A stretch of DNA of 12,532 bases, from positions 1-12,532 of the forward strand of contig OMIW01000204.1 of the NCBI GenBank assembly GCA_900299205.1, read 5' to 3'. The notes beneath the pieces are model-generated. The model saw only the letters and a list, made by a program, of their open reading frames with translations. It had not been told where the DNA came from and did not search any database. The translations under genes and the position numbers were made by a program. Origin of the DNA: Pseudomonadota bacterium (GTDB lineage: Bacteria; Bdellovibrionota_C; UBA2361; OMIW01). Shown piece after piece: positions 1 through 6,680 of this stretch (its first letter is position 1; every line of letters begins with the position of its first letter).

Positions 1-6
1 GGGTGC

Positions 7-35
7 TTGATCATGTTCGATTGTAAACTTAAAAT
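7..35 (+). promoter_or_regulatory. Possible sigma70-like promoter upstream of the first gene
   Basis: A TTGATC box at 7-12 and a TAAAAT box at 30-35 are separated by 17 bases. They match the sigma70 consensus at 4 of 6 and 5 of 6 positions. The expected start of transcription would be near 42, giving a leader of about 125 bases before the ATG at 166. Such matches occur by chance, and the host's sigma factors are unknown, so this is only a candidate. Confidence 0.35.
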
Positions 36-66
36 TTCGAGGAATCGGATCGGAAATCCAAAGGTT

Positions 67-91
67 CCACGTTAGAAGCGGTTTTACGTGG
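67..91. other. Small inverted repeat in the leader
   Basis: CCACGT at 67-72 pairs perfectly with ACGTGG at 86-91 around a 13-base loop. It lies in the presumed leader of the first gene. It could be a weak RNA hairpin or a protein-binding site. Six base pairs is short enough to be chance. Confidence 0.3.
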
Positions 92-112
92 CACCGGTCA
101 CATTCGTTGCGA

Positions 113-131
113 CCCTTGAAGGGCTTTTTTT
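113..131 (+). terminator. Weak terminator-like hairpin with T tract
   Basis: CCCT (113-116) and AGGG (120-123) form a 4-bp stem with a 3-base loop. One C follows and then seven T residues (125-131). The T tract is typical of an intrinsic terminator, but the stem is unusually short. It may end an upstream gene outside the window, or attenuate transcription from the candidate promoter at 7-35. Confidence 0.35.
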
Positions 132-165
132 GAGAACTATTCGGCTGAACACTTTTGAGTGATCG

Positions 166-1371
166 ATGGCGGAGCGAGACGACGAACCCCCCAAACAGAG
201 AAGAAGTCGCGTATCGCGGGCGGACCCAGTCCTCGGTGATAGCTCTCCCAAGGCGAGGGCGAGTCGCCTGAAGACAGAGGTCGTCCCCCCTTCGATGCTG
301 GGCCGTCTGAGAGACCAACTGGTGAGCGGAGCCTCATCGGGCGAAGATCCTTGGTCAGTCTCGACGCCCTCGAACCAAGGAGAGCGTCCTGCTGAAGAGG
401 GCGCGGCGGAGGAGGCAAGCTCGACCACATCGTCAGGAATACAGGAAACAGGTTCGATTGAACCACCTCCAGGTCAGAGCACTCACCGATCTTCAAACGT
501 TTCACAACGGCGGGATACCCTCGACTATCAACGTGAAGAACTGTCGAATTTTGATAGCGCGTCAACTTCGGCGGCGGAAACTCCTCCCGCCAAACTGTAC
601 GACTCGGAGGATGACGAGCCTTACCCTCAACCTCTCGGAGCCCTCTCTGAGATGTCTCGCAACCCCTCCTCCATCGTTCCCCCTTGGGAGCGAGAACGCA
701 AACGAACCCCCACCGTATCGGCAAACTCGGGTGTTGAAGAAAAGCGAAAGGATCGACAAAAAAAGGAATCTGTATCGAAATCCCGCGACAACGGACCAAA
801 GGGAGAGCCTCACGCTCAGGGGGGCCGTCGACCAGAACGAACGGTTCCCAGAAAGAACAGCCCGATTGCCGCTAAACGCCCGTCTCGCAGATTGGTTCTC
901 ATCCCCGTAGGGCTCATCGGTGGATGTATCTTATACTTCCTCCTCAAGGGCCTCTTCCTGACGAACACAGAAGAACCGATTATTACCTCTCCAAAACCAT
1001 CCGCGGTGGTTGCCCAGAAATTGCAACTTCTACCCGGTTCAATTTTTGAACCGGTGGCCACACCCCTGGCGTTTCCGAATCTCCCTTCGGGGCTTTACTC
1101 GGGAATCGCTCGAGGTTTTCTGCCAGACTCTGATGTGTCGCTCACCTTTATTTCTCAAGATAACGGAGCTCGGGTGGGGGTTATCCTTGGGATTGAAGGG
1201 TGGCAATCAGCTCTCGCAACTCCCTCTGCCGACCAATCGTTGACGATAAGTTCTAATGGGTGGCTTCTCAAGTTCTTTATCAAAAAAGCCTCAGACGACA
1301 TCATGGTGGGTCGGTGGGAAAATCGGTTTACAAAGGAGGTCGGGGAATGGAAAGTAGTGCCCATGCGATAG
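166..1371 (+). CDS. Single-pass membrane protein with long disordered N-terminus, function unknown
   Basis: The 401-residue product is not recognised. Residues 1-240 are rich in Ser, Pro, Glu, Arg and Lys, with almost no hydrophobic stretch, and look disordered. A basic patch (KRPSRR, about 237-242) is followed by one strong membrane segment at about 243-265. The positive-inside rule puts the long N-terminal part in the cytoplasm and the last 130 residues outside. That C-terminal part looks like a compact beta-rich domain with several Gly and Trp residues and ends in a GRWEN...GEWKV pattern. Such a G-x-W / G-E-W ending is seen in many small bacterial beta domains, but this is only a resemblance. 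The start at ATG 166 has a weak GAG motif at 157-159. The next gene begins inside its last 25 bases, so the two are probably co-translated. A scaffold, anchor or sensor role is possible but unproven. Confidence 0.75.
   Translation: MAERDDEPPKQRRSRVSRADPVLGDSSPKARASRLKTEVVPPSMLGRLRDQLVSGASSGEDPWSVSTPSNQGERPAEEGAAEEASSTTSSGIQETGSIEPPPGQSTHRSSNVSQRRDTLDYQREELSNFDSASTSAAETPPAKLYDSEDDEPYPQPLGALSEMSRNPSSIVPPWERERKRTPTVSANSGVEEKRKDRQKKESVSKSRDNGPKGEPHAQGGRRPERTVPRKNSPIAAKRPSRRLVLIPVGLIGGCILYFLLKGLFLTNTEEPIITSPKPSAVVAQKLQLLPGSIFEPVATPLAFPNLPSGLYSGIARGFLPDSDVSLTFISQDNGARVGVILGIEGWQSALATPSADQSLTISSNGWLLKFFIKKASDDIMVGRWENRFTKEVGEWKVVPMR
1332..1340 (+). promoter_or_regulatory. Near-perfect Shine-Dalgarno site that sets the start at 1347
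   Basis: The nine bases AAAGGAGGT end six bases before ATG 1347. This is an almost ideal ribosome-binding site and lies entirely inside the coding sequence of the preceding gene. It argues for the start at 1347 over the longer frame open from 1260. Confidence 0.8.
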
Positions 1372-2186
1372 TTCCAATCCGGGGGCAGGTATTTCTCGCA
1401 TCGAGAGTATTCTGCGCTCTCGGGCGGCTGAACCCATTACCGCGGATCGCCGGTGAGTGCGAATCGAGCGTTCGCTCTGATTCAGTAAATTTCCGATTGA
1501 GGGAAGGTTCCTGCTCCCTCAAGAAGTTCCTTCTTCCTATCCTCGTGACCGTTGTATCATCCTTGGCAGGAGAACCTCTCCCATTCCCTTCTTTGAGCCC
1601 TCGGCAGGCGTTGGCGCAGTCGACTAATCAGACTCCTCCTTCAGAGCAATCGTCGCAAGCAATAACACACACTCCACCAAGTGCATCATCACTCCCCGCC
1701 CTCGGGGAAAAAATGACACTAACTGCTTTCATAAAGGGATCTCAGGAATTCGAGCAACCTGCCCGAATTTTCTTAGTTCGTGATGGCCTCTTTTGGGACA
1801 TCTGGTTGCCGACGGGTCGACTCGACATGTCGGAAAGGACCTTCTACGACTTTGAAATTTATGCCCCGGAACAGAGCTTACGCTATCGGTTCCTGTGGTA
1901 TTCCCCCCCCGACGCTCAGGGCCATCAGAGAGTTGTGGTCTCTCCCGAGTACTCTGTGCAGCGATCATGTCGGTATGATGCCCGTCAGGTCTCTGCGGAT
2001 GCGGCTGTGTACAACCCCCTCGCGGAAAACGAAGCGACGGAAACCAAGAGACTTTTCCATGTTTCGGACGGCCTTAGCAGGGAGATCGCCGCGTACCAGG
2101 AGGCGACTCGACTGCTCGGAGAACTCCGGAAGAAAGTAAACTCTCTGAGCCGAACAAATGAGACGACTTCTGCACAAGCGGATTAA
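1347..2186 (+). CDS. Probable exported protein with C-terminal helix, function unknown
   Basis: The 279-residue product is not recognised. The start at 1347 is chosen for its strong ribosome-binding site. The frame is open back to 1260, inside the upstream gene, but nothing there supports initiation. Residues 59-74 (KKFLLPILVTVVSS) form the hydrophobic core of a signal peptide, and an A-L-A/Q site near residue 90 could be cut by signal peptidase I. The stretch before the core is about 58 residues, unusually long for a signal peptide; a shorter product from an unseen start is possible. A Ser/Thr/Pro/Gln-rich linker (91-120) leads into a probable beta domain (about 120-210) with many aromatic residues. 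A likely helical or coiled-coil region ends the protein (about 235-270). The next gene starts three bases after the stop, so the three genes from 166 to 3065 look like one transcription unit. Confidence 0.7.
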   Translation: MESSAHAIVPIRGQVFLASRVFCALGRLNPLPRIAGECESSVRSDSVNFRLREGSCSLKKFLLPILVTVVSSLAGEPLPFPSLSPRQALAQSTNQTPPSEQSSQAITHTPPSASSLPALGEKMTLTAFIKGSQEFEQPARIFLVRDGLFWDIWLPTGRLDMSERTFYDFEIYAPEQSLRYRFLWYSPPDAQGHQRVVVSPEYSVQRSCRYDARQVSADAAVYNPLAENEATETKRLFHVSDGLSREIAAYQEATRLLGELRKKVNSLSRTNETTSAQAD

Positions 2187-2189
2187 GCG

Positions 2190-3065
2190 ATGAATTATTT
2201 TTCTGAACGAACGAAATTTGCGCGCTGGGAGATCGATCGTTGCGAGCCCCAATGCTCTTTCCCTGAGAAAACCCACCTCAGTTCATCGGCTTTCCTGTTG
2301 GCGTCAATAATTGCCGCGATTACGCTCGTTGTACCAGCTACATCGGTCGCCCAAGATAAAACCGCGCCTCCGCAGGGGACAGAAACGATCACCGTTGACG
2401 TCAGAACACCCTTCTCCCCATCAAAGTTCGAGGGACTCGTCATCTCACCAGACGGAGTTATCACTGAAAAGGTGAACCCAACGGTCGAAGAGGTCGCCCC
2501 GAACTTCTATACCGTAACATTTCCCGTAGACCGAAAAACGGAGGGGTCTTCGATGGCATCAGCTGTTGCGTTTGCAGGTGACGATGGGATATCCGTCGGA
2601 ACAGTTATGTCGATTCAGTCATCGAATGAAAAGAACTCCTGTGTCAACCAAGACCCCGATCCGGTTACTCTCGAGATAGATGCCGGAACGATTCGCGCGC
2701 TATGCGCTAATCGTCTCAAGAGACGGGACCACAATAGAAAGATTTTCGAGCTGTCATTCAATCAATTTCCGCGGCGTGACATCGAGATCGTCGAGCGCAA
2801 CTTTGGACTTCACAGTAACGAGAAACCTGGCGAGGAATTGAACCCCTTTCGAATGATAGAGCGTATCTCTCGGCTTATCTCGGCCCTTGATGGTTGGAAT
2901 TTTAGGAAAAGCTCAGTTCTTCCCTCATCGACTTCAGTAAACGAAAATACCTCTTCGGCTGAAGGGCGGGGTGACGTGTTCGAGAGCGAGGGATCAGCCT
3001 CTGCCCGCCCAGGGGGCGAAGGAAATGTGCCACCCTCCTCTCCAAAGGTAGCCGGCGAACCGTAA
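2190..3065 (+). CDS. Probable exported protein, function unknown
   Basis: The 291-residue product is not recognised. After about 30 polar residues there is a hydrophobic core at about 33-50 (AFLLASIIAAITLVVPA) and an S-V-A/Q signal peptidase-like site near residue 54. This is the same ending style (A then Q) as the gene upstream. Residues 65-170 alternate hydrophobic and polar residues as in a beta domain. Residues 170-245 are more charged and probably helical. The last 45 residues are Ser/Gly/Pro/Glu-rich and look disordered. The start lies three bases after the preceding stop and has no convincing ribosome-binding site, which fits translational coupling. Its position with one membrane protein and another exported protein suggests a shared envelope role, but this is inference from context alone. 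Confidence 0.7.
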   Translation: MNYFSERTKFARWEIDRCEPQCSFPEKTHLSSSAFLLASIIAAITLVVPATSVAQDKTAPPQGTETITVDVRTPFSPSKFEGLVISPDGVITEKVNPTVEEVAPNFYTVTFPVDRKTEGSSMASAVAFAGDDGISVGTVMSIQSSNEKNSCVNQDPDPVTLEIDAGTIRALCANRLKRRDHNRKIFELSFNQFPRRDIEIVERNFGLHSNEKPGEELNPFRMIERISRLISALDGWNFRKSSVLPSSTSVNENTSSAEGRGDVFESEGSASARPGGEGNVPPSSPKVAGEP

Positions 3066-3084
3066 CGTCGCTGAGTCCCGTCTT

Positions 3085-4002
3085 ATGTGGAACATCGACC
3101 TTACGCGGCTCGAAACCGCTCTCTTCACGAAGCGAAGGATCATCGATTACCCTCGAGGGGAGCCGATCTCTCTCGTTCAGCTTCTTGTGCAGCTCGCCCC
3201 CCATATCCCTCACTCAGAATGGGGCGAGCGAATTGATGCGGGAGGGGTGCACGTAAATGGGATAGCTGCACTCGCTAATCGTGAACTACTGCCCCCTGTT
3301 CGGGTCGAGTATTTCGAACCTCGCGATCCTTCGTCGCCAAGCCTCAAGCATCCGCTCTGGTCCTCGATGTGGATTGTGTATGAGGATGACGAAATCATCA
3401 TCGTTAATAAGCCTGCCCGCCTCCCGACTCTTCCAGTTCGTGAACAGATAAGCTTTAATCTTCGTCGGTATCTTGAGCAGTATTCCGGTGCGTCCGTGCA
3501 CCTTCCTTCGCGGCTCGACACATCAACCTCCGGACTCGTCGTCGCAAGCAAATCACCGCTCACGCATCGCCCCCTTCAGCACGCCTTCGAGCAACGTCTG
3601 GTTCGGAAAAGCTATCTGTGCGAAATTTCCTCCCCAGTCTCCTTCTCACAGGTCACCGTTGCCAGTCCGATAGGTCGTCACCCCCTCCATCCAGTCCTTC
3701 GCGCAACCCACTCCAGAGGCAAAGATGCCCTTACCATTTTCTCTGTCATCGAGCATCGAACCTCAACTACTCTGGTAGACGCAACCCCCGTCACCGGCCG
3801 CACGCACCAGATCAGGGTCCACGCCGCGTCCCTGGGATGCCCGCTCGTCGGGGATAATTTCTACAACGGCAAAGAATCTCCCTGTCTTCATCTTTGCTGT
3901 GCTGCCCTTGCGTTTCCTCATCCCCGAACCGGAGATTGGATCGATGTTCGATTGCCTGAAACAGCGGTGCCCGATTGGGTCAGGACTCAGGTATCCGATT
4001 GA
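3085..4002 (+). CDS. RluA-family RNA pseudouridine synthase
   Basis: The 305-residue protein converts specific uridines in rRNA or tRNA to pseudouridine. An N-terminal S4-like RNA-binding region (about 25-78, with GERIDAGGVHVNG) precedes the catalytic domain, where YEDDEIIIVNKPARLPTLP (99-117) is the usual opening strand. The catalytic motif SRLDTSTSG (142-150) holds the expected nucleophilic Asp at 145. PVTGRTHQIRVHAASLGCPL (235-254) and a closing LHLCCAALAFPHP segment are also family hallmarks. The length is normal for the family. The usual His of H-R-L-D is replaced by Ser, so the exact target (RluA, RluC, RluD or TruC type) cannot be set and no symbol is given. The start ATG lies 19 bases after the previous stop without a clear ribosome-binding site. 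It may be read from the upstream unit, although its function looks unrelated. Confidence 0.93.
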   Translation: MWNIDLTRLETALFTKRRIIDYPRGEPISLVQLLVQLAPHIPHSEWGERIDAGGVHVNGIAALANRELLPPVRVEYFEPRDPSSPSLKHPLWSSMWIVYEDDEIIIVNKPARLPTLPVREQISFNLRRYLEQYSGASVHLPSRLDTSTSGLVVASKSPLTHRPLQHAFEQRLVRKSYLCEISSPVSFSQVTVASPIGRHPLHPVLRATHSRGKDALTIFSVIEHRTSTTLVDATPVTGRTHQIRVHAASLGCPLVGDNFYNGKESPCLHLCCAALAFPHPRTGDWIDVRLPETAVPDWVRTQVSD

Positions 4003-4069
4003 ATCCATCCACCAAGGGCTCATCCTTGCTCCCCCTGTGCAATAAATCGCCCCCGAGAATCAGTGCAGA

Positions 4070-4090
4070 GCTATTCCCGTGAAGAATAGC
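4070..4090. other. Inverted repeat in the gap before lpd
   Basis: GCTATTC (4070-4076) and GAATAGC (4084-4090) form a perfect 7-bp stem with a 7-base loop. The 282-base gap (4003-4284) holds no other gene I can support. No T tract follows, so this is not a standard intrinsic terminator. It could be an operator or an RNA hairpin upstream of the dehydrogenase locus. The promoter of lpd probably lies in this gap; a TAGGAT box at about 4120-4125 is a weak candidate. Confidence 0.35.
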
Positions 4091-4284
4091 GACTGATAGT
4101 CTTCGCCCGACCAATCTGATAGGATGGCGACCGGCTATAGATGGGGAGGATCCTCATCACACTCTTGGCGCTGTCATGCGCCCCCCGCTGTGGGCAGGTT
4201 AACGAGGCCGTTGACACCGATAAAAGCTTCGCCAAAGACAGCACCAGCGATAACGAGGACAGAAACTATTTCAGGAGCATCGTC

Positions 4285-5700
4285 ATGAGCACCGCCACGA
4301 AAACGGAAAAACGAGATGTTATCGTGCTTGGGTCAGGGCCCGGGGGGTATGTTGCCGCGGTCCGCGCGGCTCAGCTTGGTCGGAGCGTCACAATTGTAGA
4401 GCGAGAATCGCTGGGCGGGGTTTGTCTTAACTGGGGTTGCATTCCATCGAAGGCACTCCTCAAAGCGGGTCAGCTGTACCAGGACCTGCATCACTCCGAT
4501 CAATTCGGCTTCAAGGCGGAGAAGGTAACGCTCGATTTCCCCCGCGTTGTTCAGCGCTCGCGAGATGTCGCCGGAAAATTGTCGGGAGGTGTCTCGTACC
4601 TAATGAAGAAGGCAAAGGCTGAGGTGGTGTACGGGACTGGCAAGCTCCAGAAGGGAAATATTCTCGCCGTAACCGCCGCGGATGGCAAAACAACCCTCTA
4701 TTCCTTCAACGACATCATCATCGCGACAGGAGCCCGCCCCCGGACGCTGCCCCACATTCCGATTGATGGCGAGATCATCCACACCTACCGCACGATACTT
4801 GAATATAAAAAACTTCCCAAGAAAACCCTCATCATCGGTGGTGGCGTTATTGGCGTTGAGTTCGGGTACTTCCACTCTGCATTCGGTGCGGAAGTGACAA
4901 TCGTCGAAATGCTTGACCAGATCCTTCCGTTTGAAGATCACGAAGTCGCGCAAGGACTTCAGCGAATTTTCGAAAAACGGGGAGTGAAGGTCAAGACAGG
5001 TTGTTCGGTCAAATCAATTGAGAAGAAAGGCGGTACGGTCACGGCAACGATAGAAAAGAAGAACGGGGAGATCGAAACATGGACAGGCGACTGCGTCCTC
5101 TGCTCCATAGGGGTCGTCCCCAACACCGAATCCATCGGCCTTGAAGATGTCGGCATCGCGACCGAGCGGGGGTTCATCACGACGAATCCGTACATGCAGA
5201 CCTCCGTTCCGCACCATTTCGCGATCGGTGATGTCGTCGCAGGGTCGCCACAGCTCGCGCACGTGGCGAGTCACGAGGGGATCGTTGCTGCAGAAGCACT
5301 CGCAGGACACGATACCCCCGGAATGCATTACGACAATGTTCCGTCATGCACTTACTGCCAACCGCAAGTGGCTTCGGTCGGCTTGACAGAGAAAAAGCTT
5401 AAGGAACGAGGAGTCGCCTATCGTGTCGGGAAAGTTCCTTTTGGGGCTATCGGAAAGGCGATAGCGATCGGAGAGTCCGACGGCTTCATTAAGGTGCTTA
5501 TCGATGAAAAGGTCGGCGAAGTGCTGGGGGTTCACATCCTTCACGCTGAAGCGACCGAGCTTATCGCCGAAGCTGGTATCATCCGCTCTCACGAGGGGAT
5601 AGCAGCGAGCGTTGTGGATACGATTCACGCCCATCCTACCCTTTCGGAGGCGATGATGGAGGCGATGGCCGCGGCTCTCGGTCGGCCGATTAATACGTAG
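4285..5700 (+). CDS. lpd: Dihydrolipoyl dehydrogenase (E3)
   Basis: The 471-residue flavoprotein re-oxidises the dihydrolipoyl arm of E2 with NAD+, and is shared by 2-oxoacid dehydrogenase complexes and the glycine cleavage system. The FAD-binding GSGPGG is at 16-21. The redox disulfide is in GGVCLNWGCIPSK, with Cys47 and Cys52. The NAD-binding GGGVIG is at 185-190. A second FAD motif AIGDV lies at 313-317. The C-terminal catalytic pair sits in HAHPTLSEA (448-456), with His450 and Glu455. All key residues are present and the length matches the family. ATG 4285 is chosen because AGGAG at 4273-4277 lies seven bases upstream and the protein then begins just before the first beta strand. An in-frame ATG at 4141 would add 48 residues. 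The gene opens the dehydrogenase locus. Confidence 0.97.
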   Translation: MSTATKTEKRDVIVLGSGPGGYVAAVRAAQLGRSVTIVERESLGGVCLNWGCIPSKALLKAGQLYQDLHHSDQFGFKAEKVTLDFPRVVQRSRDVAGKLSGGVSYLMKKAKAEVVYGTGKLQKGNILAVTAADGKTTLYSFNDIIIATGARPRTLPHIPIDGEIIHTYRTILEYKKLPKKTLIIGGGVIGVEFGYFHSAFGAEVTIVEMLDQILPFEDHEVAQGLQRIFEKRGVKVKTGCSVKSIEKKGGTVTATIEKKNGEIETWTGDCVLCSIGVVPNTESIGLEDVGIATERGFITTNPYMQTSVPHHFAIGDVVAGSPQLAHVASHEGIVAAEALAGHDTPGMHYDNVPSCTYCQPQVASVGLTEKKLKERGVAYRVGKVPFGAIGKAIAIGESDGFIKVLIDEKVGEVLGVHILHAEATELIAEAGIIRSHEGIAASVVDTIHAHPTLSEAMMEAMAAALGRPINT

Positions 5701-5734
5701 TTAGGCGTTTCATAGGGGCGCCGCGCCAGACAAC

Positions 5735-5763
5735 GAGAGGAAAAGGCTCACCCTGCTCCTCTC
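5735..5763. other. Short inverted repeat after lpd
   Basis: GAGAGGA (5735-5741) pairs with TCCTCTC (5757-5763) around a 15-base loop, starting 34 bases after the lpd stop. There is no T tract, so it is at best a weak hairpin that might protect or end the lpd message. Confidence 0.25.
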
Positions 5764-5843
5764 ATCGGGCAGGATGCGATCACCAATCGAGGTCCTTATT
5801 GCGGATCTCCTCAATTGTGTAGTCTACTCTTCTTAAGTAGTTG

Positions 5844-5877
5844 GGCCTGAAAAACTGACCCGTTGGTTTTTCAGGCC
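5844..5877. other. Perfect 12-bp inverted repeat between lpd and lipB
   Basis: GGCCTGAAAAAC (5844-5855) and GTTTTTCAGGCC (5866-5877) are exact reverse complements with a 10-base loop. The stem is strong at its base (GGCC) and A/T-rich near the loop. No T run follows on either strand, so it is not a classic intrinsic terminator. It may be a regulatory hairpin, an RNA-processing site or an operator. The rest of the 282-base gap (5701-5982) shows no gene. A TATATT box at 5908-5913 is a weak candidate -10 element for lipB. Confidence 0.6.
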
Positions 5878-5982
5878 GTATTAACGAGTTGTTCCTTTCC
5901 TCAGCAGTATATTTTCACGAAGTTCCTCAACCACCTCCGTAAAACACCCTTAGCCTCAAACAGCTTCTCATAAAACCGCGTC

Positions 5983-6642
5983 ATGCCTCGCTGCGAGATA
6001 GTCGATCTGGGACTTCAGCCGTACCAGATGGTACTCGACCTCCAGCGCTCCCTTCTCACTCAGCTCAAAGAGGGCCAGGCCGGTAATATCCTTATTCTTT
6101 GTTCTCATCCGCCGGTAATAACAATCGGCAAAAGTGGGAAGGCTTCGAGCATCAAAGCTCAAAGAGAGATCCTCGCCCAACGAGGCGTTGACGTTTTTGA
6201 GGTCGAACGGGGCGGTGATGCGACGTATCATGGTCCAGGACAGATCGTCGGGTATCCGCTGCTCGATCTCAATCCCCTTCGGCGGGATGTTGGCTGGTAT
6301 GTTCGCACTCTTGAGGAGGTCCTCATCGCAACGCTCGCCAATTACCGCGTCACGGGAGCCCGTATCCCCGGCAAACCAGGGGTATGGGTCGAGCGGGATG
6401 GAGAGTCTCGAAAGATCTGCTCAATCGGAGTGAAGCTTTCCCGATGGTGTACCATGCACGGTTTTTCTCTCAATGTTCTCAGCTGTCAGGACGGATTTCA
6501 GCTTATTGATCCGTGCGGCATGCCAGAGGTCAGTACAACCTCTCTTGAGGAAGAGACCTGCGTGGGTTATCCGCTCGGAGATGTGGCACTTTCGCTATCT
6601 CGCCACTTCTTGGAGCTTTTTGCTTTCGATCGGGAAGAGTGA
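5983..6642 (+). CDS. lipB: Lipoyl(octanoyl) transferase
   Basis: The 219-residue enzyme moves octanoate from acyl carrier protein to the lipoyl lysine of E2-type domains, the first step of de novo lipoylation; LipA then inserts the sulfurs. The family signature RGGDATYHGPGQ is at 76-87. The catalytic Lys lies in SIGVKLSRW (Lys151). The acyl-accepting Cys178 is in LIDPCGM, followed by the usual S-T-T-S segment. The length is typical. The start ATG has no clear ribosome-binding site, but the protein begins where the family does. The stop TGA overlaps a possible start of the next gene (ATG 6642). Its place between E3 and E1 suggests it serves the E2 encoded just downstream. No lipA is visible in the window. 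Confidence 0.96.
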   Translation: MPRCEIVDLGLQPYQMVLDLQRSLLTQLKEGQAGNILILCSHPPVITIGKSGKASSIKAQREILAQRGVDVFEVERGGDATYHGPGQIVGYPLLDLNPLRRDVGWYVRTLEEVLIATLANYRVTGARIPGKPGVWVERDGESRKICSIGVKLSRWCTMHGFSLNVLSCQDGFQLIDPCGMPEVSTTSLEEETCVGYPLGDVALSLSRHFLELFAFDREE

Positions 6643-6680
6643 TGGTTCACGCAGCATTCGACGGACAACAAGGTCCAGCC

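Noticed and set aside
137-799. Minus-strand frame of 220 codons opposite the first gene
   Set aside because: It lies over the disordered region of the 401-residue protein, where biased codons keep other frames open. It has no recognisable domain or ribosome-binding site.
1260-1346. Longer start for the second gene
   Set aside because: It lies wholly within the upstream gene with no ribosome-binding site, whereas ATG 1347 has a near-perfect one.
5701-5982. Small RNA gene or tRNA in the lpd-lipB gap
   Set aside because: The 12-bp stem alone does not make a tRNA cloverleaf. No promoter plus terminator pair defines a separate RNA.
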